Source: Gammaproteobacteria bacterium (GTDB lineage Bacteria; Pseudomonadota; Gammaproteobacteria; Steroidobacterales; Steroidobacteraceae). From it: DNA of 64,000 nt. The translations under genes and the position numbers were made by a program. Under the pieces are notes generated by a model. It did no database searches. It was not told the DNA's origin and saw only the letters and a program-made list of their open reading frames with translations. The DNA is taken from contig JABCZO010000012.1 of NCBI GenBank assembly GCA_013289615.1, positions 1 through 64,000 on the forward strand, given 5' to 3'. Positions 17,602-26,734 of this stretch are shown here, piece by piece (the stretch's first letter is position 1; each line of letters opens with the position of its first letter).

Positions 17602-20600
17602 ATGACCACCGAAAGCAATCCAATCCTCAGACGCGCGGTGCGACTCGCGCTTCTGGCCGGAAGTGCCGCTGCGGTTGCGGTGCATCCCCCGGCCGCCAGC
17701 GCGCAAGCGGCGCCCGGTTCCACGGCCGAAAATACCGCTGAGTTGAACGAAGTCGTCGTCACCGGTTCGCGCATCGCCAGCCCAAGCCTGGACGCGATCA
17801 GCCCAGTGACCGCGGTAACCTCCGAAGAGTTCAAGGAGACCGGCGTCACCCGAGTCGAGGACCTGCTCAACAGCCTGCCACAGGTGGTCGCCGACCAGGG
17901 TTCCGGGCTGTCGATGACCGCCAACGGCACGGCCACCGTCAACCTGCGCGGCCTGGGCGTGCAACGCACGCTGGTGCTGGTCAACGGCCGCCGCCTGCAG
18001 GGCGGTGACCCGGGCGCGATCCAGGGCGCGACCCCGGCCTATGCCTCGGCCGCGGATATCAATCAGATCCCCGTGGCACTGATCGAGCGCGTCGATGTGC
18101 TCACCGGCGGCGCCTCCTCCACCTATGGCGCGGACGCGGTGGCGGGCGTCGTCAACTTTGTGATGAACGATCACTTCGAGGGCGTGCGCGTCGATGCCAA
18201 TATCGGCATCTATAACCACAACAACCACGAGGCCTGGAGCGATCCGCTGCTGACAGCCGACGGCAATCCGGCCGTCACCGGCTCGAACTGGGACGGGTCG
18301 AATAAGGACTTCACCATCATCATGGGGCACAACTTCGCCGATGGGGCCGGCAACTTCGAGGGCTATCTCGGTTACCGCACCGTCGCGGCAATCACCGCCA
18401 ACCATCGCGATCACTCCGCCTGCACGCTCAGCGACAGCACCGGCACGCAACCTTTTTTCTGCGGCGGCTCGAGCACCACCGCGCCGGCCGTGTTCCAAAA
18501 CGCGAGTACCGGGACAAAACTTCAGGTCACCGACGCCGGCACTTTGGTGGACCAATACAATCATTTCAACTACGGCGCGTCCCACTATCTGCAGCGCAAC
18601 GACGAGCGCTACACCGCGGGTTTCTTCGGCAAGTTGAAATTCAACGATCACGCGGAGGCCTATACCGAGTTCATGTTCATGGACGACCAGAGCACCGGCA
18701 ACTACGCGCCAGCGGGCTCATTCCTGGGAAGTGCCAGGGCCATCGATGCCAACTCGGGTCTTCCGGACGGTGCACTCTCGTACAACTGCGGCAGCGGCGG
18801 CTACGGCAATGCGGGTATGAACCCGTATATCACCGCTGCCGAGTTCCCGACACTCTGCCCCGAAACCGCCGGCGGTGCGCCCATTGCCTATACCAATAAG
18901 ACCAATACCGGCCAACTGTTCCCTTACCAGATGAGCGCCACCGGCGTCGGCCAGATCGCCATTGGCCGCCGCAACATCGAGGGCGGCCCGCGCGAGGACG
19001 AGTACACACACACCTCCTATCGCGGCGTGTTCGGCGTACGGGGCGAGATCGTCGAGGACTGGAACTACGACGCCTATGGGCTGTTTTCAACGACGCGCTC
19101 ATCCGATTACCACAACAACGATACCTCGACCCAGCACATTCAGAACGCGCTGCTGGCCGTGCCCGGCCCCGGCGGCACGCCGGTGTGCCAGGGCGGTCAG
19201 ACCGGCTGCGTGCCGTGGCCGATCTTCAACCCGGCGGTGGCGGTAAGCCCGGCTGCGCTGACCTACATCTCTGTGCCGGGCGTATTCCTCGCGTCCGAGC
19301 AGGAAGATATCGGCAGCGCCTACGTGTCCGGTGATCTGACCAAGAACGGCATCAAGACGCCGTGGGCGAACGACGGCCTGAAGGTCGTATTCGGTACCGA
19401 ATACCGCCGCGATGCGCTGACCTCCAGCCCCGACGAGGAGTATCAGAGCGGCGATCTGTCCGGCATCGGCTCGCCGGCGCCACCGGTGGCGGCCTCGCAG
19501 CGCGTGTGGGAACTGTTCACCGAGGCGCGCCTGCCGATCGTGCACGATGCACCGTTCGTGAAGACCTTCGATTTCGAGACCGGCTATCGCTATTCGAGCT
19601 ACAGCGAAGGCTACAACACCAATACCTTTAAATTCGGTCTCGAGTGGGCGCCGGTCAACGACCTGCGCGTGCGCGCCAGCTTCAACCGCGCGGTGCGCGC
19701 GCCAAATCTGCAGGAACTGTTTCAGCCCGATCACGTCGCCCTGGACGGCAGCAACGACCTGTGCAAAGTCGGCACGAAGCTTACTGCGGCTCAGTGCGCA
19801 CTGCTGGGACTGAGCCCGCAGTTGTACGGCGCCGGCGGCGCAGCGAAAGCGCCGTCAAGCCAGTACAACGGTCTGGTCGGTGGCAGCCCGGTGCTGAAGC
19901 CCGAAGTCGGTAAGACTTACGATGTCGGTCTGGTATTCACGCCGAGCTTCCTGCCGAAGTTCAGCGCGACGGTGGACTACACCGATATCAAGGTCACCGG
20001 CCTGGTGAATTCCTACGGTGCGAGCGTGATCGAACAAAACTGTGCCAACACCACCCTGGCTTACTGGTGCGATCTGATTCACCGTGATCCCGCTGGCACG
20101 CTATGGGCCAGTCCTAGTGGGTACGTCATTGACCCGCTGCTGAATGAAGGCGGGCTGGAATACCGGGGTCTCGACATCGGGCTGGCGTACACCATTGGAC
20201 TCGGGCCCTTCGGAAACCTGCGCACGCGCTTCGACGGCACCTGGCTCAAGGACCTGATCTACAGCCCCGGCGGGCCGGGCTCGAAGTCCTATGACTGCGC
20301 CGGCCGCTTTGGTCTGAGCTGTGACCCGATCACTCCGACCTGGCGCCACCGCATGACCCTGGACTGGGCTACGCCGGTCGCAGGCCTGTCGGGCGGCGCG
20401 GTATGGCGCTTTTTCGGCAAGGCACTCAATACGACCTATCTTCCGAATGAGCCTGACTACGCAAACAATAACCACCTGAATCCGGCAGCCGACGCGGAGA
20501 TCCCGAATTACAGTTACCTCGACCTGCATGTCTCCTATGTTTGGAACAAAGTCACGGTGCGCGCGGGCTGTAACAACGTGCTGGATAAGGATCCACCGAC

Positions 20601-20712
20601 GGTAAGCGGCGCGACCGGCGGCAATGACGTCTATTACGACAACAACACCTACGCCTCGGTGTATGACCTGGCAGGGCGGTTCTTGTTCATGAATGTCACG
20701 GTGGATTTCTAA
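17602..20712 (+). CDS. TonB-dependent receptor, large
   Basis: A 1036-aa outer-membrane receptor for energised uptake. It has a signal peptide (cleavage after PAASA, about 36), a TonB-box/plug start LNEVVVTGSRI (about 48), a plug domain to about 190 and a 22-strand-type barrel that ends in Phe (NVTVDF), the usual BAM signal. Many cysteine pairs lie in the extracellular loops (for example CTLSDSTG...FFCGG, VCQGGQTGC). No STN signalling domain is present. AGGGAGA 10 bases before the ATG at 17602 supports the start. The ligand is unknown; the TPR enzymes directly downstream suggest a shared pathway. A strong terminator follows. Confidence 0.93.
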   Translation: MTTESNPILRRAVRLALLAGSAAAVAVHPPAASAQAAPGSTAENTAELNEVVVTGSRIASPSLDAISPVTAVTSEEFKETGVTRVEDLLNSLPQVVADQGSGLSMTANGTATVNLRGLGVQRTLVLVNGRRLQGGDPGAIQGATPAYASAADINQIPVALIERVDVLTGGASSTYGADAVAGVVNFVMNDHFEGVRVDANIGIYNHNNHEAWSDPLLTADGNPAVTGSNWDGSNKDFTIIMGHNFADGAGNFEGYLGYRTVAAITANHRDHSACTLSDSTGTQPFFCGGSSTTAPAVFQNASTGTKLQVTDAGTLVDQYNHFNYGASHYLQRNDERYTAGFFGKLKFNDHAEAYTEFMFMDDQSTGNYAPAGSFLGSARAIDANSGLPDGALSYNCGSGGYGNAGMNPYITAAEFPTLCPETAGGAPIAYTNKTNTGQLFPYQMSATGVGQIAIGRRNIEGGPREDEYTHTSYRGVFGVRGEIVEDWNYDAYGLFSTTRSSDYHNNDTSTQHIQNALLAVPGPGGTPVCQGGQTGCVPWPIFNPAVAVSPAALTYISVPGVFLASEQEDIGSAYVSGDLTKNGIKTPWANDGLKVVFGTEYRRDALTSSPDEEYQSGDLSGIGSPAPPVAASQRVWELFTEARLPIVHDAPFVKTFDFETGYRYSSYSEGYNTNTFKFGLEWAPVNDLRVRASFNRAVRAPNLQELFQPDHVALDGSNDLCKVGTKLTAAQCALLGLSPQLYGAGGAAKAPSSQYNGLVGGSPVLKPEVGKTYDVGLVFTPSFLPKFSATVDYTDIKVTGLVNSYGASVIEQNCANTTLAYWCDLIHRDPAGTLWASPSGYVIDPLLNEGGLEYRGLDIGLAYTIGLGPFGNLRTRFDGTWLKDLIYSPGGPGSKSYDCAGRFGLSCDPITPTWRHRMTLDWATPVAGLSGGAVWRFFGKALNTTYLPNEPDYANNNHLNPAADAEIPNYSYLDLHVSYVWNKVTVRAGCNNVLDKDPPTVSGATGGNDVYYDNNTYASVYDLAGRFLFMNVTVDF

Positions 20713-20743
20713 AAAAGCGGCGCAAGTTCCTTTTGATAGACTC

Positions 20744-20774
20744 AAAGGCGGGCGTCGGCCCGCCTTTTTTTATT
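20744..20774 (+). terminator. Rho-independent terminator after the first TonB receptor
   Basis: A perfect 10-bp stem AAAGGCGGGC/GCCCGCCTTT (20744-20753 with 20758-20767), loop GTCG, followed by a run of T to 20771. It lies 31 bases past the receptor stop and separates it from the TPR genes. Confidence 0.92.
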
Positions 20775-20815
20775 CAGCATCCGCAAGATCGGGTGAGTGC
20801 TCGGGGTAGTACCGC

Positions 20816-23038
20816 ATGACATCCACAGTCGCCCGCGACCGCCTCGAAGTCGCCGTCACGCATCAGCGTGCCGGGCGCTTTCGCGAAGCCGTGGCCATCC
20901 TTCAAGAGCTGCTGCGCGCTGCGCCGAGAGATGCCGACCTCATGCAGCGTCTCGGCGTGGCGCTGGCACAGCTCGGGCAGCCGGCGCAGGGCGCGCCGCT
21001 CATGGCAGCCTCGCTGGAGCTGCAACCCGGACGGCCATCGGTGTTGCTGAATCTTGCTCGCGCGCTGCTCGCGCTGGGCCGCCCCGAGGCTGCCTTGCAG
21101 TGCTGCGATCGAGCGGTCGCGCTGGACAGCGCTGCCGCGGGTAATTATCGCGCGGGTGCATATCGACTGCGCGGGGCCGCGCTGACCATGCTCGGCCGCC
21201 GAGATGAAGCACTGGCGAATTTGGGCCAGGCGGTCCGGTTGGCGCCGAATGATGCGGAGGCACTCACCGAACTGGGCGTCGCGCTAGAGGCGGGCGAGCG
21301 CACCCACGATGCGCTGAACTGCTTCGAGCGCGCGCTCGAACTCGATCAGAACCAGTCGCTGGCGCTCCAGCATCTGGCCAAGCTCACTGCCGCGATGGGT
21401 GATTACACCCGCGCGCTTGGCTACCTCGATCGGGCGCTGGCGCTGCAGCCGCAGCTGGCCGCGCTGCATAGCAATCGGGGCAACTTCCTTACCCGCCTCG
21501 ACCGCTTAGGTGAGGCCCTCGCGAGCTATGCCACCGCCCTGGCGATCGATCCCGCCAATCTCGACACCCTGCACAACCGCGCGATGACGTTGACGCTGCT
21601 CGGACGTCACGCCGAGGCGCTGCGCGACTTCGATGAACTGCTGGCGCATGGCGGTGAGCGCCCTTCACACCTGCTGGCGCGCGGAACGGCATTGCTCGAG
21701 CTCGGCCGGCCCGCCGAGGCGGCAGAGCCGCTCGAGCGCGCAGCAGCCCTGCTGCCGCAGGATCGCGAGGTGCATGCGCAGCACGGCAGCGCGCTGCTGC
21801 GCCTTGCGCGCTACGCGGAAGCGCTCGAGAGTTTCGATCGTGCCCTCGGCATTGGGCCCGAGCGAGCGCAGATACTAAACAATCGCGGCGTCGCGCTCGA
21901 GGCCCTGGGCCGGCCGCAGGCTGCGCTCCAGGACTTCATTCGCGCCGCGGTGATCGACGGTACCGCAGCGGCCACCCACGTCAACATCGGGGTACTGTCG
22001 GCGCGGCTTGGGAACGATGCACAGGCGGCAGCGAGCTTCGATCGGGCGCTGTCCATCGACCGCGATGACCCCGCGGCGCGGCTCGAGCTGGCGTTTCTGT
22101 ATCTCGCGCAGGGCGATTTGCGCCGCGGCTGGCCGCTGTACGAAGCGCGCTTTCGCGTGCCCGCACTCGCGGTCCCGCCGCGCGAGTTCGGCGTGCCGCG
22201 CTGGACCGGGGAGGCGCCGATCGCCGGCAAGATCCTGCTGGTGCACGCCGAACAGGGATTGGGCGATACGATTCAGTTCTGCCGCTACCTGCCGCTGCTG
22301 GCCGAGCGGGGTGCAACGGTGATGTTCGAGGTCATGGCGCAGCTCAAGGCCCTGATGGGCACTTTGCCGGGGGCGATCCAGCTGATCGGCCGCGGCGAGC
22401 TGCTCCCCCGATGCGACTATCATTGTCCACTCATGAGCCTGCCGCTGGCCTTCGGCACCCAGGTTGCCAGCATTCCGCAGCAGGTGCCCTATCTGGCTGC
22501 GGATCCGGTGCGCACCACCGACTGGGCCACTCGCCTGCAGCAGCTGCCGGGTTTGCGCGTCGGGCTGGCCTGGCAGGGCAACGCCCAGGTCGAGCGCTTG
22601 ACCTGGGCACGCGGGCGCTCGCCGCCGCTTGCGGTATTCGCACCGCTCACTGAAATCCCGGGCCTCAGTCTGGTGTCGCTGCAGCAAGGCGAGGGACTGC
22701 AGCAACTGCGGGCAGCGCCGTTTCGCGATCGCATCTTTTTCCCCGGCGAGGAAGCCGGCGCGGATGCATTTCTCGACACCGCTGCGATCATGGCGTCGCT
22801 CGATCTCATCATCAGCTCGGATACCTCGGTCGCGCACCTGGCGGCCGCCCTGGCGCGGCCAACCTGGGTGGCGCTGAGCGCCGCGCCCGATTGGCGCTGG
22901 CTGCGCGAGCGCAGCGACAGCCCGTGGTATCCCACGATGCGCCTGTTCCGTCAGCCGGGACGCAGCAATCGCTGGGACGCGCTGGTGGCCGCGCTGGCCG
23001 GGTCTCTCGAGGCGCTCATCGCTGAGCGCGCGCACTAG
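20816..23038 (+). CDS. TPR protein with C-terminal GT9-like glycosyltransferase domain
   Basis: A 740-aa protein without a signal peptide. Residues 1 to about 460 are a long array of TPR repeats (recurring A-x-x-x-F-x-x-A-L and N-x-x-x-x-L). From about 470 a domain like ADP-heptose transferases and other GT9/GT-B enzymes begins with LLVHAEQGLGDTIQFCRYLP and ends with DLIISSDTSVAHLAAAL, the donor-site motif. The layout recalls TPR-linked O-GlcNAc transferases, though the catalytic family differs. It probably transfers a sugar to a protein or peptide held by the TPRs; donor and target are unknown. The sulfotransferase gene starts 20 bases downstream. Confidence 0.85.
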   Translation: MTSTVARDRLEVAVTHQRAGRFREAVAILQELLRAAPRDADLMQRLGVALAQLGQPAQGAPLMAASLELQPGRPSVLLNLARALLALGRPEAALQCCDRAVALDSAAAGNYRAGAYRLRGAALTMLGRRDEALANLGQAVRLAPNDAEALTELGVALEAGERTHDALNCFERALELDQNQSLALQHLAKLTAAMGDYTRALGYLDRALALQPQLAALHSNRGNFLTRLDRLGEALASYATALAIDPANLDTLHNRAMTLTLLGRHAEALRDFDELLAHGGERPSHLLARGTALLELGRPAEAAEPLERAAALLPQDREVHAQHGSALLRLARYAEALESFDRALGIGPERAQILNNRGVALEALGRPQAALQDFIRAAVIDGTAAATHVNIGVLSARLGNDAQAAASFDRALSIDRDDPAARLELAFLYLAQGDLRRGWPLYEARFRVPALAVPPREFGVPRWTGEAPIAGKILLVHAEQGLGDTIQFCRYLPLLAERGATVMFEVMAQLKALMGTLPGAIQLIGRGELLPRCDYHCPLMSLPLAFGTQVASIPQQVPYLAADPVRTTDWATRLQQLPGLRVGLAWQGNAQVERLTWARGRSPPLAVFAPLTEIPGLSLVSLQQGEGLQQLRAAPFRDRIFFPGEEAGADAFLDTAAIMASLDLIISSDTSVAHLAAALARPTWVALSAAPDWRWLRERSDSPWYPTMRLFRQPGRSNRWDALVAALAGSLEALIAERAH

Positions 23039-23058
23039 CCAGGCGCTGGTTGCATTCG

Positions 23059-24888
23059 ATGTCGGTGCGCGATGATCCCGAAGAGCTGCTGCAGCGGGCA
23101 CGAGCCGACCTCGCCGGCGAGCGGCTGGCCGCGGCCGAGGCCAAGTGCCTTGAAGTGCTCAGTGCCCACTATCATCACGCTGGCGCACTCGGGGTGCTGG
23201 GCCAGGTGCTGTACGCCCGCGGCCAGCATGAGGAGGCGGTGCGGATCTTCAATGCACTCACCTTGATGCAACCGAGCGTCCAAGAGCATTGGCAAAACCT
23301 GGGCACCGCGCTGCGGCCGACGCGGCGTCACGATCAGGCGATCGCTGCATTCGATCGCGCGCTGCGGCTCGCACCGCCGTCGGCCGCGCTGCTGTACAAC
23401 CTCGGCGTGCTGCAGATGGAGCGCTGCAATTATGACGCTGCCTACCTTGCATTGCGCGACGCCGTTGGCCTGGCGCCCAATGATGCCACCATGCGCTGGG
23501 CCTTGGCCCAATGTTGCTACGAGCGGACAAAGAACGACGAAGCTCTGGCAACACTCGAAAATTGGCAGGAGCTGCAGGGGCTGACACCCCAGATCACCGC
23601 GCAGATTGCGGGCTTGCTCGTTATGATGGGGGAGACGCGCCGCGCCGCTTCCGCCATCGAGCAGCTGGTGGCCAGTCCGCCGCTCAAGGGGCGCGCGCCT
23701 GTCGCGCTGGCGACCATCCTGGAGCGCCTGCATCGGCTGGACGAGGCCCGCGGCATCCTGCAGCGTTTGGAGCAGCATGAGCGCGATCCCCAAATCCAGA
23801 TCGACTTGCTGCAGATATCGGCGCAGCTGGCCGCGCGGGCCGGCCAGCACCAGCTTGCACTGACTCATCTGACCGCAGCCTTGCCGCAGTATCAGCCGTA
23901 TGCGCGCAAGTGCCACGTATTGTTTCCCATGGCGAAAGCGCTCGATGCGCTGGGCCGCTACGACGAGGCCTACGCGACCGCGGAGGAGGCGCACCGCTCC
24001 CAAGTTGCCTTTATCGGCGCTGCGATGGGCAAAGGAGCTGACACGCCGTCTTGGATGTCAAGGCGCATCGCCCGCGGTTGCAACCCGGCTGACGTCGCCC
24101 TCTGGGATGAGGGACCGCCGGTCGAAGAGTCCCCTATTTTCATCGTCGGATTCCCCCGGTCGGGCACGACGCTGCTCGAGCAGGTGCTGGATGCGCACCC
24201 ACTGCTGCAGTCGATGGACGAGCAGCCGTTCATGATGCAGGCCTGCGCCGCACTGTGCGAAGGTCCGGTGAGCTACCCCAATGAACTCGGCAAATTGGAC
24301 GTCAGCGCCCTCGATGAGATCCGGGGGCGCTACTGGGCGAGTGTGCGTCGCAAGATCGACCTGTCGCCGGCCAAGCGCCTGGTGGACAAGGGCCCGATGA
24401 ATATGACGGTGCTGCCACTGATCCGGCGGCTGTTTCCGCGCGCGCGCATCGTGCTAACGATCCGCCATCCCTGCGACGTCCTGCTGAGCTGCTATTTCCA
24501 GCAGTTCCGATCGACCGACCTGGCACTGCTGTGCCGCGACCTGGCGACGCTGGCCCGCGCTTACGACAGCGCCTTCAGGTATTGGTATTCACAGTGGCCC
24601 CTGCTGCGTCCCTCGAGCTACGAGCTGTTCTACGAAAGGCTGACGGCGGACTTTCCGGCGCAGGTGCGCCAACTGGCCGAGTTCCTGCAGTTGCCCTGGC
24701 ACGACGCCATGCTGTCGCCGGCGGAGCGCGCCCGCGCCAAGGGATTCATCAGCACCCCCAGTTACGCGCAGGTCACCGAGCCGGTCAACACTCGCTCAGT
24801 GGGTCGCTGGAAACGCTATGAGCGCCACTTCGAGCCGGTGTTGCCAGGCTTGAGGCCGTGGATCGAGCGCTGGGGATACAGTCTTTAG
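23059..24888 (+). CDS. TPR protein with C-terminal sulfotransferase domain
   Basis: A 609-aa cytosolic protein. Residues 1 to about 340 are TPR repeats. The C-terminal half is a Sulfotransfer_3-type domain with the PAPS 5'-phosphosulfate loop IVGFPRSGTTLLEQ near residue 360 and the 3'-phosphate motif TIRHPCDVLLSCYF near 470. It should transfer sulfate from PAPS to a hydroxyl or amine, plausibly on a peptide such as tyrosine. The ATG at 23059 is preferred to the TTG nine bases earlier. It forms an operon with the TPR-GT9 gene and overlaps the convergent small gene by four bases. Confidence 0.9.
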   Translation: MSVRDDPEELLQRARADLAGERLAAAEAKCLEVLSAHYHHAGALGVLGQVLYARGQHEEAVRIFNALTLMQPSVQEHWQNLGTALRPTRRHDQAIAAFDRALRLAPPSAALLYNLGVLQMERCNYDAAYLALRDAVGLAPNDATMRWALAQCCYERTKNDEALATLENWQELQGLTPQITAQIAGLLVMMGETRRAASAIEQLVASPPLKGRAPVALATILERLHRLDEARGILQRLEQHERDPQIQIDLLQISAQLAARAGQHQLALTHLTAALPQYQPYARKCHVLFPMAKALDALGRYDEAYATAEEAHRSQVAFIGAAMGKGADTPSWMSRRIARGCNPADVALWDEGPPVEESPIFIVGFPRSGTTLLEQVLDAHPLLQSMDEQPFMMQACAALCEGPVSYPNELGKLDVSALDEIRGRYWASVRRKIDLSPAKRLVDKGPMNMTVLPLIRRLFPRARIVLTIRHPCDVLLSCYFQQFRSTDLALLCRDLATLARAYDSAFRYWYSQWPLLRPSSYELFYERLTADFPAQVRQLAEFLQLPWHDAMLSPAERARAKGFISTPSYAQVTEPVNTRSVGRWKRYERHFEPVLPGLRPWIERWGYSL

Positions 24889-25343
24889 CTGATGCGCCTG
24901 ACCTTCGTCATGCGCCCCTTGCTCGCCGCCAGCCACAGCGAACCCATCGCGCCATGCTCGATATGGACCGGCTCGCCGACCGCAAAGTGCTTGCCCGGCT
25001 CCGCCTGCGTCTGTATCCACACCTGCTGATTGTCGAGCGTAAAGATCAACTCACCGTGTCCGCCCGCGCCCACGGCGATAATCGTAGCCGGCAGTATTTC
25101 GGTCTGCACCTGTCGCCCGACGACCGGATCGCGCTTGTTCGCTATCTCGGCCGTCATGCCGAAGCGGTCGGCCTCGACTTTTGGCAGCGCCGCTACCAGC
25201 GTATCGAAGCAAGCCAGCCGCTGTACCTGATCGGTCTGCGCGCCGCAGCGGCGCAGGCTTGCATCCAGCGGATCGGTCGCGGCCCGCGACCACAGGGTCG
25301 CGAGCACCCATGGCAGCAGCGCCCAGCGGTAGCCGCGTCTCAT
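24885..25343 (-). CDS. Exported hypothetical protein, 152 aa
   Basis: A small protein with a signal peptide (about 1-22) and a mature start RRCGAQTDQVQRLACFDTLV. The Arg-Leu-Ala-Cys-Phe-Asp motif with a preceding cysteine is common in small periplasmic proteins of several families. A beta-rich C-terminal part follows (ELIFTLDNQQVWIQTQ, then HIEHGAMGSLWLAA). No function is known to me. It is coupled by an ATGA overlap to the TPR/aspartyl-hydroxylase gene upstream. Confidence 0.75.
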   Translation of the reverse strand: MRRGYRWALLPWVLATLWSRAATDPLDASLRRCGAQTDQVQRLACFDTLVAALPKVEADRFGMTAEIANKRDPVVGRQVQTEILPATIIAVGAGGHGELIFTLDNQQVWIQTQAEPGKHFAVGEPVHIEHGAMGSLWLAASKGRMTKVRRIS

Positions 25344-26644
25344 CGCGAGGCCAGCTCGGGGCCTTCATCCCCATAGAAGCGACCGATGCCGATGGTCAGC
25401 GATCGCACCAGATCCTGCTCGGCGCGTGTCAGCAGCGGATTCCAGATATCGAACAGCAGGATGATGCGCACCTGATCGCTGTCGTTCCAGGCCTCGTGCT
25501 CGATGCTGTCGTCGAAAACCCAGGCCTGCCCGCGCTGCCACTGCCTTATCTGCGAGCCCACCCGAAAACCGCAGCCCGGCGGAATGATCAGCGGCAGATG
25601 CACGATCGAGCGCGTGTTGGTCGTCCCGGTGTGCGGCGGTAGTCGCGTGCGCGGCTGCAGCACGGAAAAATAAGCTCCGGGCGCATACAGCTCGATATCG
25701 CACAGTGGCAATTGCTTCAGCACAGCGGCCGTCTTCGGGCATTTCTCCAGATGCGCGGGGATTGGCCTGCTGTCGTGCCAGAGGTGATACACGCTCCACT
25801 GCAGTGAGTGGTTGAGTGGACCCCATTGATCGATCGGCGCGCTGTCCGGAGCGTCGATGTACGGTCGAAACTCGCCGCGCTCGGCCTCAAGCGCCGACAT
25901 CGCCTCGGCCGCGATGTCACTGGTGGCGGCTTCGAGCAGTGACAGCCACGGGAACAGCTGGCGTGGAAAGAACTCCAGCGCCTGCAGATACGGAAACATC
26001 ACTGCCTTGGGTTGGCTGTAGTAGATGGGCCGCTTACCCAGGTAGACGTCGTGACAGGCCTGAAAGCGCTGCAGATCCTCGGCGCCATGCGAAGCGCGCA
26101 CGCCGGCCAGTTGCTGACGCAGGAACGATTCCAATGCCGCAGTGCTCTCGTTGCGTACGACACGCGCGTGGGCGAGAGCGTGCTCCAGCCGCGGCCCCAC
26201 TTTAGCGCCCGAATCAACGCAGTCGATCGCGGCGCTGTAGAGAATCGCCGCTGCCTTCGGCCTGCCGAGCCGCTCCATCAGATCGCCCTTCTGCAGCAAT
26301 GCCGGCACGTACCGCGGCTCGATGCTCAGTGCCTTCTCGAGCGCTGCTGCCTCCGCATCCTTGTCGTCAAGCGTGCGGCACGCACTGGCGAGATTCAGCC
26401 ACAGCACCTTTGATTGGCTGTCGGACGCAATGGCACGCTCGAACAATTCTCGCGCGCGCGCGACATTGCCGACCCGATGCATGTGGCCGCCCGCAGCGTT
26501 CAGAACGAGTGGTTGCTGCGGCGCACGCGCCAGCGCCATTTCGACCAGCTTGAGCGCTTCGGCAGGCGGCTGGCTCGCCGACACCTGATTGATCGCCTCC
26601 GCCAGCGCTCGCGCCTCGGGTTCGCTGATGACTGTTGCGTTCAC
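25340..26644 (-). CDS. TPR protein with aspartyl/asparaginyl beta-hydroxylase domain
   Basis: A 434-aa protein. About residues 10-180 are TPR-like helices. The C-terminal half is an Asp_Arg_Hydrox domain with the iron ligands His338 (PPHTGTTN) and His383 (DSIEHEAW), and the conserved arginine in QVRIILLFDIWNP. Like the vertebrate ASPH it combines TPRs with this 2-oxoglutarate oxygenase and should hydroxylate an Asp or Asn in a peptide. GCGAGG a few bases before GTG at 26644 favours this start over GTG at 26677. The downstream small exported protein is translationally coupled. Confidence 0.88.
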   Translation of the reverse strand: MNATVISEPEARALAEAINQVSASQPPAEALKLVEMALARAPQQPLVLNAAGGHMHRVGNVARARELFERAIASDSQSKVLWLNLASACRTLDDKDAEAAALEKALSIEPRYVPALLQKGDLMERLGRPKAAAILYSAAIDCVDSGAKVGPRLEHALAHARVVRNESTAALESFLRQQLAGVRASHGAEDLQRFQACHDVYLGKRPIYYSQPKAVMFPYLQALEFFPRQLFPWLSLLEAATSDIAAEAMSALEAERGEFRPYIDAPDSAPIDQWGPLNHSLQWSVYHLWHDSRPIPAHLEKCPKTAAVLKQLPLCDIELYAPGAYFSVLQPRTRLPPHTGTTNTRSIVHLPLIIPPGCGFRVGSQIRQWQRGQAWVFDDSIEHEAWNDSDQVRIILLFDIWNPLLTRAEQDLVRSLTIGIGRFYGDEGPELASR

Positions 26645-26734
26645 GGAAACCTCGCTATCGATCAGGTCACAATCCACGGTTGAAAAGGCCCCAGTCTTAC
26701 GCGCGGCGACGGTGCTTCGTGTTACGGTAGGCCG

